DNA from: Bacteroidaceae bacterium
Lineage (GTDB): Bacteria > Bacteroidota > Bacteroidia > Bacteroidales > Bacteroidaceae
Length of the DNA stretch: 37,985 nt
Reading direction: 5' to 3'
Assembly: GCA_017616445.1 (NCBI GenBank)
Contig: JAFZYE010000045.1
Location: 1 to 37,985 of the forward strand
This document shows positions 16,767 through 28,637 of this stretch, one piece after another. The notes beneath the pieces were generated by a model. The model had not been told where the DNA came from and did no database searches. It worked only from the letters and a program-made list of their open reading frames with translations. Made by a program: the position numbers and the translations under genes. How positions within the stretch are numbered: the first letter of the stretch is position 1; each line of letters opens with the position of its first letter.

Positions 16767-18971
16767 TTGTATCATCCTCACCGTATCGTACATCAACTGC
16801 AGTCGGTCAGCATTCAGTCCGATGCGGTTGAGATATTTCTTCCATTCCCAGAATGCCTTGCGGAACTCCTCTTCATCTTTTGCCAGTTGATAGGCAGCAG
16901 CGTAGAGGTTGTAAGCCTGTTGGATGTCGTCTTTCAGGAGGTAGAGGTGTGCCATGTTGATGTTGTTGCGTACAGATGGATGCTGCTCCATCAGTTCGCT
17001 GTGAATCTTTTCTGCTTTCTCAGTGTTCCCGCTCATCAACAATCCCCATGCCAACATCTCCTGCGCCTTCTCTGACTGTTCATCGAGATAGGCTACCTTG
17101 TAGAGGGTAGGGAGACTCTCTTCATATTGCTCCATCCCAAATAGACATTCTGCCTTACGGCTCAGCCACTTCAGGTTGTCTTCATCGTCTTCGAGGATGA
17201 TGTCGATATATTGCTGTGCTAACGTGTAGTCTTTTGCGTCGAATGCCGTCTGCGCCAGATGTTGAACGGTCCATTTCGAATTGGGGTTCAGCTGATAGGC
17301 GGTGAGGTACATCTTGATGGCACTCTCGCTCTCCCCAATCTTTTGCAGGCAGAATCCCATCTTCTGCCACAGGTCGCTATCTTCCTCGCGTTCTTTCGGA
17401 TGGAGTGAGTTGAAGAGGCTGATGGCATCGTGGTACTCTCCCCGACGCATCATGAACTCAGCCAGCGAGAGGGTCTCGTCGTAGTTGTCGGCAAGAGGTC
17501 GGAGCATGTCGAAATAGAGTGGGGAGAAGTTGACGAACTGCTTGCTGAAGGGGTCGAACAGCTGACTGTGATAGGGATAGGCCTTGAACAGACGGTAGAG
17601 GTCGTAGATGTAACAACGCGACACATCCTTGGCTTTGCGCTCGTGAGACTTGAGTTGGTCGAACAGGTCTTGAGCCCCTTCCTCGTTGAGTTGCTCGTTG
17701 ATTTGGCCTGCGATCACGTCTTGTCCCATCTGCTTCACGCTTTCAATCATGAAGAGGAAAGAAAACATGTCGCTGCTGCAGAAGGGTGAGATTTGGTACA
17801 ACGCTTTCACGGTCTTCAGAATCTCGGGGCGTAGGGTAGTCGTCAACTGATAGGTCTCAGGGTATTCGAACGAGAAGGGTGCGACCCAGTGATAGAGTTG
17901 TTGAAAGAACGGGAAGCCTTTGAGCGACACGAACGAGGTCCAATAGACATCTGCCCCTTCGGTCTGCATGTCAGCCATCTGTCGCATCTTCTTCTCTGCC
18001 TTGCTGTCGTCCTTCGTGTTCTGGTGCCATTCGGGGTTCTCTCCGTTCTTGGTCAGTTCGCTATCGAGCTTACGCAGGTCGATTCCCTTGAACCGTGAGG
18101 AGCGCAAGATGGCCGGCATGATGTCGTTTGTCATCTTGGCGGTCACGGCATCCGTCATCTTGCTGTATTGCAGTTGCATGAAGATGCGGAAGCAGTCCTC
18201 GACAAACTGACGGTTCTCGCAGTAGAGGCTGAAACGTGACTTGACCTTCGGGAAGAAGGCCAGACGGTTGTCGTAACGGATGATAAGCAGAATCAGCCCT
18301 ACGAGGGCACGTTGACTGATTTCCGTGTCGTTATGCAGATAGGCATCGAACAGGAGCATCAGTTTCTGAACATCGAACAACTCATAACAGGCAAGTGTGA
18401 CTGCGCTGATAACGACAGCTTTGTCAGGAGCCGGCAGTTGTTCGCTGGCGATGAGGTTCGAATAGTCGGCATAGTCGTTTTTCGTCCAGATGTCGGATGT
18501 CCATGTGTGGTCGAACAACTTACCCATCAACTCGTCATGTTGTTTGAGGGCTTGCCCTAAATCGTGTTGACGGATGCTTTCACGCATATCATCGGTCAGC
18601 AGGCCCTGAATCGTGACTCCGATGGTTTCGAGTGCCACTTGTGTGGATGGCACGTTGAGTGCTTCAGCCCTGCTGGTTGTATAGGTCTGACAATATTTGT
18701 TGAACGGTTGTTTCCGCAAGGTGATAGAGCGGTTGGCCCTGTCGTTGATGGAGTAAGCCTGCTGGATGAGTTTCTGTCGGATGGATTGTGCCTCGGGGTC
18801 TTCGATGCCTTGAGTCAGATAAGACAGCATGGTGGAGTAGGTGGATTGGATTTGTTCCAGATCTTGCTGGAGTTGCCAATCCCCCAGGTGATCCACCTTG
18901 GTCTTGAGCATGATGAGCGCATCGACCAGGTTTCCGTCCTGCAGTTCGCTGTAGATATTCTTATTCGACAT
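16752..18971 (-). CDS. Large TPR-repeat protein, function unknown
   Basis: A 739-aa protein without signal peptide or obvious membrane segments. The N-terminal ~450 residues are mostly helical, and no catalytic motif is seen. The C-terminal part (~500-720) contains tetratricopeptide repeats, for example DSDLWQKMGFCLQKIGESES, WTVQHLAQTAFDAKDYTLAQ and MLAWGLLMSGNTEKAEKIHS. Similar proteins sit in Bacteroidota genomes without assigned function; scaffolding of a complex is the general TPR role. Its ATG overlaps the end of the upstream binding-protein gene by 11 bases, and its last codons and TAG stop come from a heptamer repeat, so its C-terminus may be a recent product of repeat insertion. Confidence 0.8.
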   Translation of the reverse strand: MSNKNIYSELQDGNLVDALIMLKTKVDHLGDWQLQQDLEQIQSTYSTMLSYLTQGIEDPEAQSIRQKLIQQAYSINDRANRSITLRKQPFNKYCQTYTTSRAEALNVPSTQVALETIGVTIQGLLTDDMRESIRQHDLGQALKQHDELMGKLFDHTWTSDIWTKNDYADYSNLIASEQLPAPDKAVVISAVTLACYELFDVQKLMLLFDAYLHNDTEISQRALVGLILLIIRYDNRLAFFPKVKSRFSLYCENRQFVEDCFRIFMQLQYSKMTDAVTAKMTNDIMPAILRSSRFKGIDLRKLDSELTKNGENPEWHQNTKDDSKAEKKMRQMADMQTEGADVYWTSFVSLKGFPFFQQLYHWVAPFSFEYPETYQLTTTLRPEILKTVKALYQISPFCSSDMFSFLFMIESVKQMGQDVIAGQINEQLNEEGAQDLFDQLKSHERKAKDVSRCYIYDLYRLFKAYPYHSQLFDPFSKQFVNFSPLYFDMLRPLADNYDETLSLAEFMMRRGEYHDAISLFNSLHPKEREEDSDLWQKMGFCLQKIGESESAIKMYLTAYQLNPNSKWTVQHLAQTAFDAKDYTLAQQYIDIILEDDEDNLKWLSRKAECLFGMEQYEESLPTLYKVAYLDEQSEKAQEMLAWGLLMSGNTEKAEKIHSELMEQHPSVRNNINMAHLYLLKDDIQQAYNLYAAAYQLAKDEEEFRKAFWEWKKYLNRIGLNADRLQLMYDTVRMIQGVRS

Positions 18972-19701
18972 GTCGGGCTATCGAGTAGGCTTCTATGATT
19001 TTCTGGATATCTTGTTTCTGTTTCTTCATCACACGCTGCTTTACAAGCACTCGCATCAGAGGGGCCTTGAGACTGTTGATGCGGTAGGCACCTTGTTCCT
19101 CGCACTGTGTGGCGAACGGTTCGGGCAGGATGGCTCCATCGTACTGATTGAGGTTGAGCATGTCTGCTCTGAGTGCGATGTTGTTGATTTGTGGACGATT
19201 GAGATATTCACGTTTAATCTTCGCCTTGTCCATCGTCTGGTCGGCAAAGTAGTCGACGGCTGAGTTGCGAGTCACAGCAATGATTTTCTCTTTCAGGCTG
19301 CTGATGGACTTGATACGGGTCGGTTTGCCAGTCATCACCGAGAGCCGTAGGGTATCTGTGATGATGGCGATGATAGAGTCTTTTCGGGTGATACGATTGA
19401 GATAACGGGCTTTCAGAGAGTCGGATACCAGCAGCTGCACTTGGTCGTTCATGAAGGCAGTATCAGCATCCATAGCGGCCATAAACGTGTCGAGCTGGAC
19501 GACCACTCCTAAAGAGTCGTACAATCCCCGCTGCTGTGCTACATAGAAAGGACGGCATTCCTCTGTAGGCAACACAGCAATGTGGATCACCGCAGAATCT
19601 GAATCCTTGGTGCCCTTCTCTTTATCAACACTGCCGTACTGACATGCACATAACATGCTCAGTACGACAGCTGTTAACAGTATTGAAATATAATCTTTCA
19701 C
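18961..19701 (-). CDS. ABC-transporter-type solute-binding lipoprotein (NMT1/THI5-like)
   Basis: A 246-aa lipoprotein (lipobox LCAC, Cys20) with the NMT1/SsuA-like periplasmic binding fold: IAVLPTEECRPFYVAQQRGLY at ~41-61, the usual opening of this fold, then SSLKEKIIAVTRNSAVDYF and DGAILPEPFATQ. Family members carry thiamine precursors, alkanesulfonates or similar small molecules; the ligand is unknown and no permease or ATPase is adjacent. The start is GTG at 19701, as no ATG exists between it and the pgk stop. It begins 32 bases after pgk with a C-rich palindrome in between, so it is likely read through from pgk. Confidence 0.75.
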   Translation of the reverse strand: MKDYISILLTAVVLSMLCACQYGSVDKEKGTKDSDSAVIHIAVLPTEECRPFYVAQQRGLYDSLGVVVQLDTFMAAMDADTAFMNDQVQLLVSDSLKARYLNRITRKDSIIAIITDTLRLSVMTGKPTRIKSISSLKEKIIAVTRNSAVDYFADQTMDKAKIKREYLNRPQINNIALRADMLNLNQYDGAILPEPFATQCEEQGAYRINSLKAPLMRVLVKQRVMKKQKQDIQKIIEAYSIARHVE

Positions 19702-19708
19702 TTTTAAT

Positions 19709-19733
19709 TCCCCCTAAAGGGGGTTAGGGGGTC
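19709..19733. repeat. G/C-rich palindrome between pgk and the binding-protein gene
   Basis: CCCCCTAAAGGGGG (19710-19723) is a perfect palindrome followed by TTAGGGGG. The minus strand reads TAAGACCCCCTAACCCCC right from the pgk stop codon. It could be an attenuator or REP-like element; it lacks a clean U-tract on the minus strand. Confidence 0.7.
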
Positions 19734-20978
19734 TTATCCTTTAATCGCAGCTACTCCTGGAAGTTCCTTGCCTTCGATAGCCTCGAGCAGAGCACCACCA
19801 CCAGTTGAGATATAAGATACTTTGTCTGCCAATCCGAACTTGTTGACACAAGCTACAGAGTCACCACCACCGATGAGTGAGAATGCACCCTCAGCTGTAG
19901 CCTCAGCAACTGCGTTACCAACAGCGCGTGAACCAGCACAGAAGTTATCGAACTCGAACACACCTGCAGGACCGTTCCAAAGGATGGTCTTTGCACCCTT
20001 GATGGCTGCAGCAAATGCCTTCTGAGTCTCAGGACCTGCATCGAGACCTTCCCAACCTTCTGGAATTGCGTTAGAAGGACAAACCAACTGCTTAGCATCG
20101 TTAGAGAAGCTGTCACCACAGATAGAGTCAGTACCCAGAACGAGTTCCACACCGTTCTCCTTAGCCATCTTCTCAACGTTGAGGGCTACATCGAGCTTGT
20201 CAAGCTCTACGATAGAGTTACCGATCTCACCACCGTGTGCCTTTGAGAAGGTGTAAGTCATACCACCACAGAGGATGAGCTTGTCGACCTTACCCAAGAG
20301 GTTTTCGATGATACCGATCTTGCTTGATACCTTAGAACCACCCATGATAGCAACGAATGGACGCTTGATATTGCTGAGCACGTTGTCAACAGCCTGTACT
20401 TCCTTCTCCATCAGCAGACCCAACATCTTGTTGTCAGCATCGAAGTAGTCAGCGATGACAGCAGTAGAGGCATGCTTGCGGTGAGCTGTACCGAAGGCAT
20501 CCATTACGTAGCAGTCAGCGTATGAAGCCAACTTCTTTGCGAAGTCCTTCTGGCGACCCTTCATCTCTTTCTTTGCATCTTCGTATGCAGGATCATCCTT
20601 CTCGATACCTACTGGCTTACCTTCCTCTTCTGGATAGTAGCGGAGGTTCTCAAGCAAGAGCACTTCACCCTTCTTCAATGCAGCAGCTGCCTCACTTGCG
20701 TCAGCACAGTCTGGAGCGAACTTAACTGGTACACCCAGAGTCTGGCTTACTGCGTCAACAATCTGGCTGAGTGAGAGTTCTGGTTTCTTCTTTCCTTTTG
20801 GCTTACCCATGTGTGACATGATGATGAGGCTTCCACCCTTCTCAAGAATCAGCTTGAGTGTAGGAGCAGCACCGTTGATACGAGTCATGTCTGTAATCTT
20901 ACCGTCCTGAATAGGCACGTTGAAGTCAACACGTACGATAGCTTTTTTGCCGTCGAAATTGTAATCTCTGATATTCAT
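19734..20978 (-). CDS. pgk: Phosphoglycerate kinase
   Basis: A 414-aa cytosolic glycolytic enzyme that interconverts 1,3-bisphosphoglycerate plus ADP and 3-phosphoglycerate plus ATP. Signature features include [21 protein letters not shown] near the N-terminus, SHMGKPKG, the hinge region [16 protein letters not shown], and the nucleotide-binding [13 protein letters not shown] and [19 protein letters not shown]. Length matches the family. The gene has its own TATCTTTG promoter about 50 bases upstream and is first in a likely operon running pgk, binding protein, TPR, methyltransferase, TamA-like. It is a conserved housekeeping gene. Confidence 0.98.
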   Translation of the reverse strand: MNIRDYNFDGKKAIVRVDFNVPIQDGKITDMTRINGAAPTLKLILEKGGSLIIMSHMGKPKGKKKPELSLSQIVDAVSQTLGVPVKFAPDCADASEAAAALKKGEVLLLENLRYYPEEEGKPVGIEKDDPAYEDAKKEMKGRQKDFAKKLASYADCYVMDAFGTAHRKHASTAVIADYFDADNKMLGLLMEKEVQAVDNVLSNIKRPFVAIMGGSKVSSKIGIIENLLGKVDKLILCGGMTYTFSKAHGGEIGNSIVELDKLDVALNVEKMAKENGVELVLGTDSICGDSFSNDAKQLVCPSNAIPEGWEGLDAGPETQKAFAAAIKGAKTILWNGPAGVFEFDNFCAGSRAVGNAVAEATAEGAFSLIGGGDSVACVNKFGLADKVSYISTGGGALLEAIEGKELPGVAAIKG

Positions 20979-21027
20979 AATTAGTACAATTAAAAATGAT
21001 TAATACTTTTATATGCGTATTTGGGCG

Positions 21028-21035
21028 CAAAGATA
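21028..21035 (-). promoter_or_regulatory. Bacteroidota-type -7 element for pgk
   Basis: The minus strand reads TATCTTTG, matching TAnnTTTG, with a short A/T-rich leader of about 50 bases to the pgk ATG. The heptamer tract starts right upstream. Confidence 0.75.
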
Positions 21036-21048
21036 GTAATAATTTTCG

Positions 21049-21140
21049 AGTTAGGAGTTAGAAGTTAGGAGTTTTTCGCTTTTCTCTCATCACTTTTCAC
21101 TCTTCACTCATCACTTTTCACTCTTCGTTTTTCACTTTTC
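21049..21140. repeat. Two adjoining period-7 tracts downstream of queF
   Basis: TTAGGAG/TTAGAAG units (about 21049-21070) are followed by units that read AGTGAAA, AGTGATG, AGTGAAG on the minus strand. The second tract runs into the end of queF: its last codons (REK) and TGA stop are part of the repeat pattern. Confidence 0.8.
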
Positions 21141-21599
21141 ACGAATGAGGTGATTCTTCATCCGATACTCTGCCAGCTGCTCATACTTAGTCCCTGGTCG
21201 TCCGTAGTTGGCGTATGGGTAGATGGAGATGCCGCCACGTGGAGTGAAGATGCCTGTCACTTCGATGTACTTGGGATCCATCAAACGGATAAGGTCTTTC
21301 ATGATGATGTTGACACAGTCCTCGTGGAAGTCCCCGTGGTTGCGGAAACTGAACAAATAGAGTTTCAGGCTCTTGCTCTCTACCATTCGTTGGTCGGGCA
21401 GGTAGCTGATCCGTATCTCTGCAAAGTCGGGCTGACCCGTGATGGGGCAGAGACTGGTGAATTCCGGACAGTTGAACTGTACCCAGTAGTCGTTCTCCGG
21501 GTGTTTGTTCACGAATGTCTCCAGCACCTCTGGTGCATAATCTGTCTTGTATTCGGTCTTACGTCCTAACAACTCCAGACCTTCTTCATTTCTTTCCAT
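21132..21599 (-). CDS. queF: NADPH-dependent 7-cyano-7-deazaguanine reductase
   Basis: A 155-aa short-type QueF that reduces preQ0 to preQ1 in queuosine synthesis. The catalytic Cys lies in [16 protein letters not shown] and forms the thioimide with preQ0; Asp in QPDF is the partner. The QueF motif [20 protein letters not shown] binds NADPH, and [20 protein letters not shown] is the conserved C-terminal part. It lies downstream of a VUT-family queuosine-precursor transporter on the same strand, with a 156-base gap holding palindromic elements. A preQ1 riboswitch candidate sits upstream of the transporter. The end of the reading frame lies in a heptamer tract. Confidence 0.97.
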   Translation of the reverse strand: MERNEEGLELLGRKTEYKTDYAPEVLETFVNKHPENDYWVQFNCPEFTSLCPITGQPDFAEIRISYLPDQRMVESKSLKLYLFSFRNHGDFHEDCVNIIMKDLIRLMDPKYIEVTGIFTPRGGISIYPYANYGRPGTKYEQLAEYRMKNHLIREK

Positions 21600-21633
21600 A
21601 TTAAAAAAAAACTCTTATCAGACTCACCTCCAT

Positions 21634-21755
21634 GCCCCTCCCTGCGAGGGAGGTGAGTAGATACTTTTCTAATGGTTATGATTAGTCATTTTATGATTGT
21701 TCCGTTGATGGTAACCGCTCCCCGCCCTTATAGGGAGGGGTAGGGGGCGGGTCTG
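21634..21755. repeat. G/C-rich palindromes between the transporter gene and queF
   Basis: CCCCTCCCTGCGAGGGAGG near 21636 and CCCGCCCTTATAGGGAGGGG near 21723 are separated by a ~60-base A/T-rich stretch. The second sits immediately after the transporter stop (minus strand TAACAGACCCGCCCCC) and belongs to the same family as the element after pgk. Either could attenuate transcription into queF. Confidence 0.65.
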
Positions 21756-22511
21756 TTAAATTTGCTTAATCTTAAATGCATTATATGACACATCATCATC
21801 GTACACATCTGTACCCTCATGTTTCTTTACGTAGTTGACCACACGGATGGTAATCGGTAGCGCTACAATCTCGTATAGGGTCTTGGCTACTACCTGAGTA
21901 AGCATCAGACTGATTAGTACTTCGAACGGTACCTTGGGGGCTCCTTCAATCAGAGTAGGGAAGATGTAGAATGCCAAAGGGAAGAAGATGACAGAGTCGG
22001 CACTCTCGCCTACGATGGTCGATGCGACCGCACGAAGGGAGAAGTAGTAGTTCTTGTGCCCTTTGTTCCTGTTGGCCAGTTTCATCTTGCTCATCACCCA
22101 TGCGTTGAGGAACGAACCTACTACGAAGGCAATGAAGCTGGCAACAGTAATCTGAGGTGCGAACATGAAGATCTGACGGAATGCGTTGTCGCCTCCTGGT
22201 TCCAAAGGTGGCAGGAAACAGGCGATGGTACCCATTACGACCACGAAGAAGTTCATCATGAAGCCTGCCCAGATGATGAGTCGTGCCTTACGATATCCCC
22301 ATACTTCTGCGATGCAGTCGTTGAGGATGTAGGAGATAGGGAAAATGATAAAACCGCAGGTAAGCGACAGGTCGCCATACACACGAAACACCTTGGTCTC
22401 GAGTAAGTTAGATGTGATGAGGGCAACACAGAAGAGGATGCCCATCAGCATGAAGGAAACACTCACGGTTCCCTTCCTTTCCCCAGCGGGGAGAGTTGTC
22501 TGTTTTGTCAT
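21756..22511 (-). CDS. Queuosine-precursor transporter (VUT/YhhQ family)
   Basis: A 251-aa integral membrane protein with about six hydrophobic segments. It matches the YhhQ/QPTR family (VUT, formerly DUF165): FMLMGILFCVALITSNLLETKVF, then the signature FPISYILNDCIAEVWGYRKAR and later ADSVIFFPLAFYIF. It imports queuosine precursors (preQ0, preQ1 or queuine depending on member) across the inner membrane. The start is ATG 22511. An in-frame GTG at 22547 lies inside the proposed aptamer and would add 12 non-conserved residues, so it is rejected. queF lies downstream, giving a salvage plus reduction module. Confidence 0.92.
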   Translation of the reverse strand: MTKQTTLPAGERKGTVSVSFMLMGILFCVALITSNLLETKVFRVYGDLSLTCGFIIFPISYILNDCIAEVWGYRKARLIIWAGFMMNFFVVVMGTIACFLPPLEPGGDNAFRQIFMFAPQITVASFIAFVVGSFLNAWVMSKMKLANRNKGHKNYYFSLRAVASTIVGESADSVIFFPLAFYIFPTLIEGAPKVPFEVLISLMLTQVVAKTLYEIVALPITIRVVNYVKKHEGTDVYDDDVSYNAFKIKQI

Positions 22512-22516
22512 GATTT

Positions 22517-22549
22517 CTTGTTTTTTTTGCGTGGTTTTCAAGCACACGC
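22517..22549 (-). promoter_or_regulatory. Candidate preQ1 class I riboswitch
   Basis: On the minus strand, a 5-bp stem P1 (GCGTG 22549-22545 with CACGC 22533-22529) closes loop TGCTTGAAAAC. An A8 run (22528-22521) and CAAG (22520-22517) follow, and CAAG can pair with CTTG of the loop (P2), giving an H-type pseudoknot. The cytosine just 5' of the P1 3' strand (22534) occupies the place of the ligand-pairing C of known preQ1-I aptamers. The A-rich tail has the expected length. The pseudoknot ends 5 bases before the transporter ATG, so ligand binding would mask the initiation region. A CCCC...GGGG hairpin lies just upstream. Confidence 0.75.
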
Positions 22550-22620
22550 CCCCTTCTTGAGGGGAAGTTAATACTATTTAGCCCCCTCCGACTCCCCCGA
22601 GTGGGGGAGAGAGGAGAAGG
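22550..22620. repeat. G/C-rich palindromes upstream of the transporter
   Basis: CCCCCTTCTTGAGGGG (about 22551-22565) and CTCCCCCGAGTGGGGGAG near 22590 are short inverted repeats of the same style as those at 19709 and 21716. They lie between the esterase stop and the riboswitch candidate; the second could terminate readthrough from the esterase gene. Confidence 0.6.
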
Positions 22621-22626
22621 CTTCTT

Positions 22627-24594
22627 TTATTTCACTAATACTTTTTTTCCGTCGATGATATTGATACCTTTACGCAATGCGTTGATGGATTGACCTTGCA
22701 AGTTGAAATAGCGATGGTTGGCTTCTTTCACCATGTTGATTTCGTTGATGCCGTCGGTGAGTGCCAGCACTTTGTCAAGATAGGATGTCAACTGCTTGAT
22801 TGAGTTGAGAATCTGCTTGTCGTCCTTGATTTTGGAAGCAGCACTATAATAGCTGCGGGCCTTGACGAGTCGTTCGTATGCACCATTGGAGCTGACGGAT
22901 TCTATGTCAGCAAACTGGGCGATGACCTGATCGACCTGGGCTATCAGGGTAAAATAGTCATCCAGGTTTTGCTTACGGGTCACCAGTGGTTCTGTTGCCT
23001 CGCTGAGGGCTGTTGTAGCCTCCTCATAGGCTGTTGGTGAGGTGCTGGCAAAGCCGTCATATTGGTCAATCAAACCTTTTAGGGTCGCTCTTAGCTTCTC
23101 TGCCGAGTTGTAAGTGGTGTCTGCTGTTGCTGCATAGAGGTCTTTCGCTTTCTGCAAAGCTTCGTTGAATGGCTTCTTGTACTTGACAGCTGCTGCTGAG
23201 GTCTCGCTCACACCAAAGGTGTAGGTGAACTTGATGGTCGATGCTGTCACACCACGTTCGTCCTTCATCTTCGTGATGTTCAGGGTGTAGGTGCCTTCCT
23301 GAATCTCTGCTCCTTCAACAGGTTTGAGGGTGATGACGTTGCTCAGTCCTGTCTCTTCTGCTTTGAGTTCAACCCTTCCTGCAGTTCCTGTCATATAGGC
23401 CACGATGTTTTCTGCTTCTACCTTCAGGTCAAAGGCATAACGGAACGAATTGGTGGTCAGCGGGAGGTCGAACGAGTTGTTCTCGTAACATGCTTCTGTC
23501 ATCACGATGGGTACAGGGTTCTCGACAGTGATGGTACGCGACATCTCTTTCTTCTTGTTGTCGTTGTCGGTTGCAACCACTCTGATGGTGTGGCTACCAG
23601 CCTTAGGGTTGGCCCAGTCGTAGCTCACGATGGTGTCTTTGGCTGTGATATCGCGGAATGCCTTACGCATCGACCCGTCAAGATAGATCTGTATCATCTT
23701 TATCGTACCGTCTTTGTCATACGCTCTGGCCTCTACCTTGATGGTGTCGAGATAGGTGTAGGTGTCAGTCACCAGCGGTGAAAGAATTTTCACGTTTGGA
23801 ATATTGGGGTCGAGCGAATAGCGCTTACAGAAGTTCCAGATTTCTTTGGAGTTTCCTGATGATGGATTGTGCCAGTTTGCATTGTACGAGAAAAGCTCCA
23901 CCATCGTTCCGTTTTTGCCGTCGCTCCATATTTCCCTGTCACCAGTATTTCCTCCTAATGTCCTGTAGTTCTTGGTCATTTTGTAGGTCTTACATTCGTC
24001 CAGTTCCAATGCAAGTGACTTGACATAGTCGCGTATGTTCCACTCGTCGTACTTGAATACATCGTCTCCGTATGCATGACAATGAATCACATTGACTGGC
24101 TTTGAACATCTTTGCCATTCCTTGCCACCGAAAGCAATACCGCTGGTAGGTGCAAACGCTGCGATCTTGTCTAACATATCAGCCATCCCGTGGTATATAA
24201 GTGCTGAGCCCATCGAGAATCCTGACCAATACACACGGTTTGTGTCGATGTTATACTTGGTCACCATCTCCTCGATGGTCTTCGATACGAAGTTCAGGTC
24301 TCTTGTGCCACCTGTGTCCCATGACTTGTCGATACCTGCCAGGTAGGCAATAACGAACTTGGCGGTATCAATCAACTCGTACATCTTGTCTGCACCCAAT
24401 TGATATTCAGGGTCTTGGTTCATACCGTGAGTGACGATAAACAGTGGCGAGTTTTCGGGCAGCGAGTTAGGGGTGAACACCACCATGCTACGTGTCTGGC
24501 CGTTCACGTTGATGTTGATACTTTGTTTCTTGTAGGCATAGCTCTGGAAGAATGTGCAGAGCAAAAGGATAGTAGTAAAAAGCTTCAGTTTCAT
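22627..24594 (-). CDS. Secreted CE1/PHB-depolymerase-like esterase with Ig-like and helical C-terminal regions
   Basis: A 655-aa exported protein (signal MKLKLFTTILLLCTFFQSYA). Residues ~24-270 form an alpha/beta-hydrolase of the LpqC/feruloyl-esterase type: LFIVTHGM at 51-58 (oxyanion), nucleophile elbow GFSMGS with Ser127, and a likely His in NANWHNPSSG. An Ig-like domain (~275-360, SHTIRVVATDNDNKKKEMSRTI) and a second beta domain follow. A helical region (~480-620) precedes a C-terminal tail NHRYFNLQGQSIN...GINIIDGKKVLVK, typical of secreted Prevotella proteins. A role in removing acyl or feruloyl groups from plant polysaccharide is inference. Its promoter (24681-24688) is divergent from that of the thioesterase. 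Confidence 0.8.
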   Translation of the reverse strand: MKLKLFTTILLLCTFFQSYAYKKQSININVNGQTRSMVVFTPNSLPENSPLFIVTHGMNQDPEYQLGADKMYELIDTAKFVIAYLAGIDKSWDTGGTRDLNFVSKTIEEMVTKYNIDTNRVYWSGFSMGSALIYHGMADMLDKIAAFAPTSGIAFGGKEWQRCSKPVNVIHCHAYGDDVFKYDEWNIRDYVKSLALELDECKTYKMTKNYRTLGGNTGDREIWSDGKNGTMVELFSYNANWHNPSSGNSKEIWNFCKRYSLDPNIPNVKILSPLVTDTYTYLDTIKVEARAYDKDGTIKMIQIYLDGSMRKAFRDITAKDTIVSYDWANPKAGSHTIRVVATDNDNKKKEMSRTITVENPVPIVMTEACYENNSFDLPLTTNSFRYAFDLKVEAENIVAYMTGTAGRVELKAEETGLSNVITLKPVEGAEIQEGTYTLNITKMKDERGVTASTIKFTYTFGVSETSAAAVKYKKPFNEALQKAKDLYAATADTTYNSAEKLRATLKGLIDQYDGFASTSPTAYEEATTALSEATEPLVTRKQNLDDYFTLIAQVDQVIAQFADIESVSSNGAYERLVKARSYYSAASKIKDDKQILNSIKQLTSYLDKVLALTDGINEINMVKEANHRYFNLQGQSINALRKGINIIDGKKVLVK

Positions 24595-24680
24595 AATGTT
24601 TGTATTTGTTTGGTAATCTCTTTTTATTGATAATTCAGAGTTGCAGGGATGGTCTCACCTCTCACCTCTGAATTTGGGTA

Positions 24681-24688
24681 CAAAGGTA
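24681..24688 (-). promoter_or_regulatory. -7 element for the secreted esterase
   Basis: The minus strand reads TACCTTTG (TAnnTTTG), about 87 bases before the ATG at 24594. It lies back-to-back with the plus-strand promoter at 24783, so the ~220-base gap is a divergent promoter region. Confidence 0.7.
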
Positions 24689-24782
24689 CAGCTTTTCTTC
24701 GAAACAGCCAAATAAATCAAACAAAAACCATAATTATTGCATTTTTTCCTTTCTTCTTACCTTTTACTTCTTACCTTTTTTG

Positions 24783-24790
24783 TATCTTTG
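24783..24790 (+). promoter_or_regulatory. -7 element for the thioesterase
   Basis: TATCTTTG matches TAnnTTTG and lies 23 bases before the ATG at 24814. The preceding bases (TTCTTAC, CTTTTAC, TTCTTAC) form another short period-7 tract in the -33 region. Confidence 0.75.
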
Positions 24791-24813
24791 TCCCGAATTA
24801 TAATCATTGAAGA

Positions 24814-25233
24814 ATGAAGTTGATAAAGAATCCTTGGTTGGACAAGGAGGGATATAACTGCATCGGATGCTGTCCAGGTAACCCGCTGGGTTTCCATCTG
24901 TCGTTTTACGAAGATGGTGATGATGTGGTGTCAAAATGGAGTCCTACCCAGTTCCACCAGGGATGGATTGACACACTGCACGGTGGTGTGCAGGCCCTGC
25001 TGATGGACGAAGTGGCTGGATGGGTGGTGACCTCGAAGTTGAAGGCGACGGGTGTGACATCGAAGATGAACATACAGTACTTGAAACCGATCTCTACCCG
25101 TGAGAAGGAACTGACCATCCGTGCACGAGTGAATAAGATGATGCGTAATGTGGCTTTCATCGATGCGGAAATCATCAATGGAGAAGGGGAGATTTGCTCG
25201 AAGAGTGAACTAATCTACTTCTGCAAAATGTAG
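24814..25233 (+). CDS. PaaI-family hotdog-fold thioesterase
   Basis: A 139-aa cytosolic hotdog-fold protein. The family motif is visible as GWIDTLHGGVQALLMDEVAGW (~49-69): HGG contacts the thioester and the Asp/Glu in MDE is the likely catalytic acid. The second half (KMNIQYLKPIS) carries the central helix/strand pattern. It likely hydrolyses an acyl-CoA or acyl-ACP; the substrate is unknown. An early Cys-rich stretch (YNCIGCCPGNP) appears in many Bacteroidota members. It is followed by the GH2 gene 75 bases downstream in the same direction, possibly co-transcribed. Confidence 0.88.
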   Translation: MKLIKNPWLDKEGYNCIGCCPGNPLGFHLSFYEDGDDVVSKWSPTQFHQGWIDTLHGGVQALLMDEVAGWVVTSKLKATGVTSKMNIQYLKPISTREKELTIRARVNKMMRNVAFIDAEIINGEGEICSKSELIYFCKM

Positions 25234-25242
25234 CCCCTTTCT

Positions 25243-28539
<3,297 letters not shown>

Positions 28540-28586
28540 TAGAAACGATTGGTGTAACGCACTCATCGCGTGCTCCTAAAGTTAGT

Positions 28587-28637
28587 GTGGTTTGGATGTG
28601 TGTATTTACATTCAAACCACATGTTTTTATTTTTATA
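28587..28637 (+). terminator. Rho-independent terminator after the GH2 gene
   Basis: A 13-bp stem (GTGGTTTGGATGT with ACATTCAAACCAC, one G-U pair) with an 8-base loop is followed by ATGTTTTTATTTTT. The remaining part of the ~310-base gap to the next gene is A/T-rich and holds the promoter at 28795. Confidence 0.9.

Noticed and set aside
22512-22547. N-terminal extension of the queuosine-precursor transporter from GTG 22547
   Set aside because: It would translate the aptamer itself; the added residues (MCLKTTQKKQEI) are not conserved-looking.
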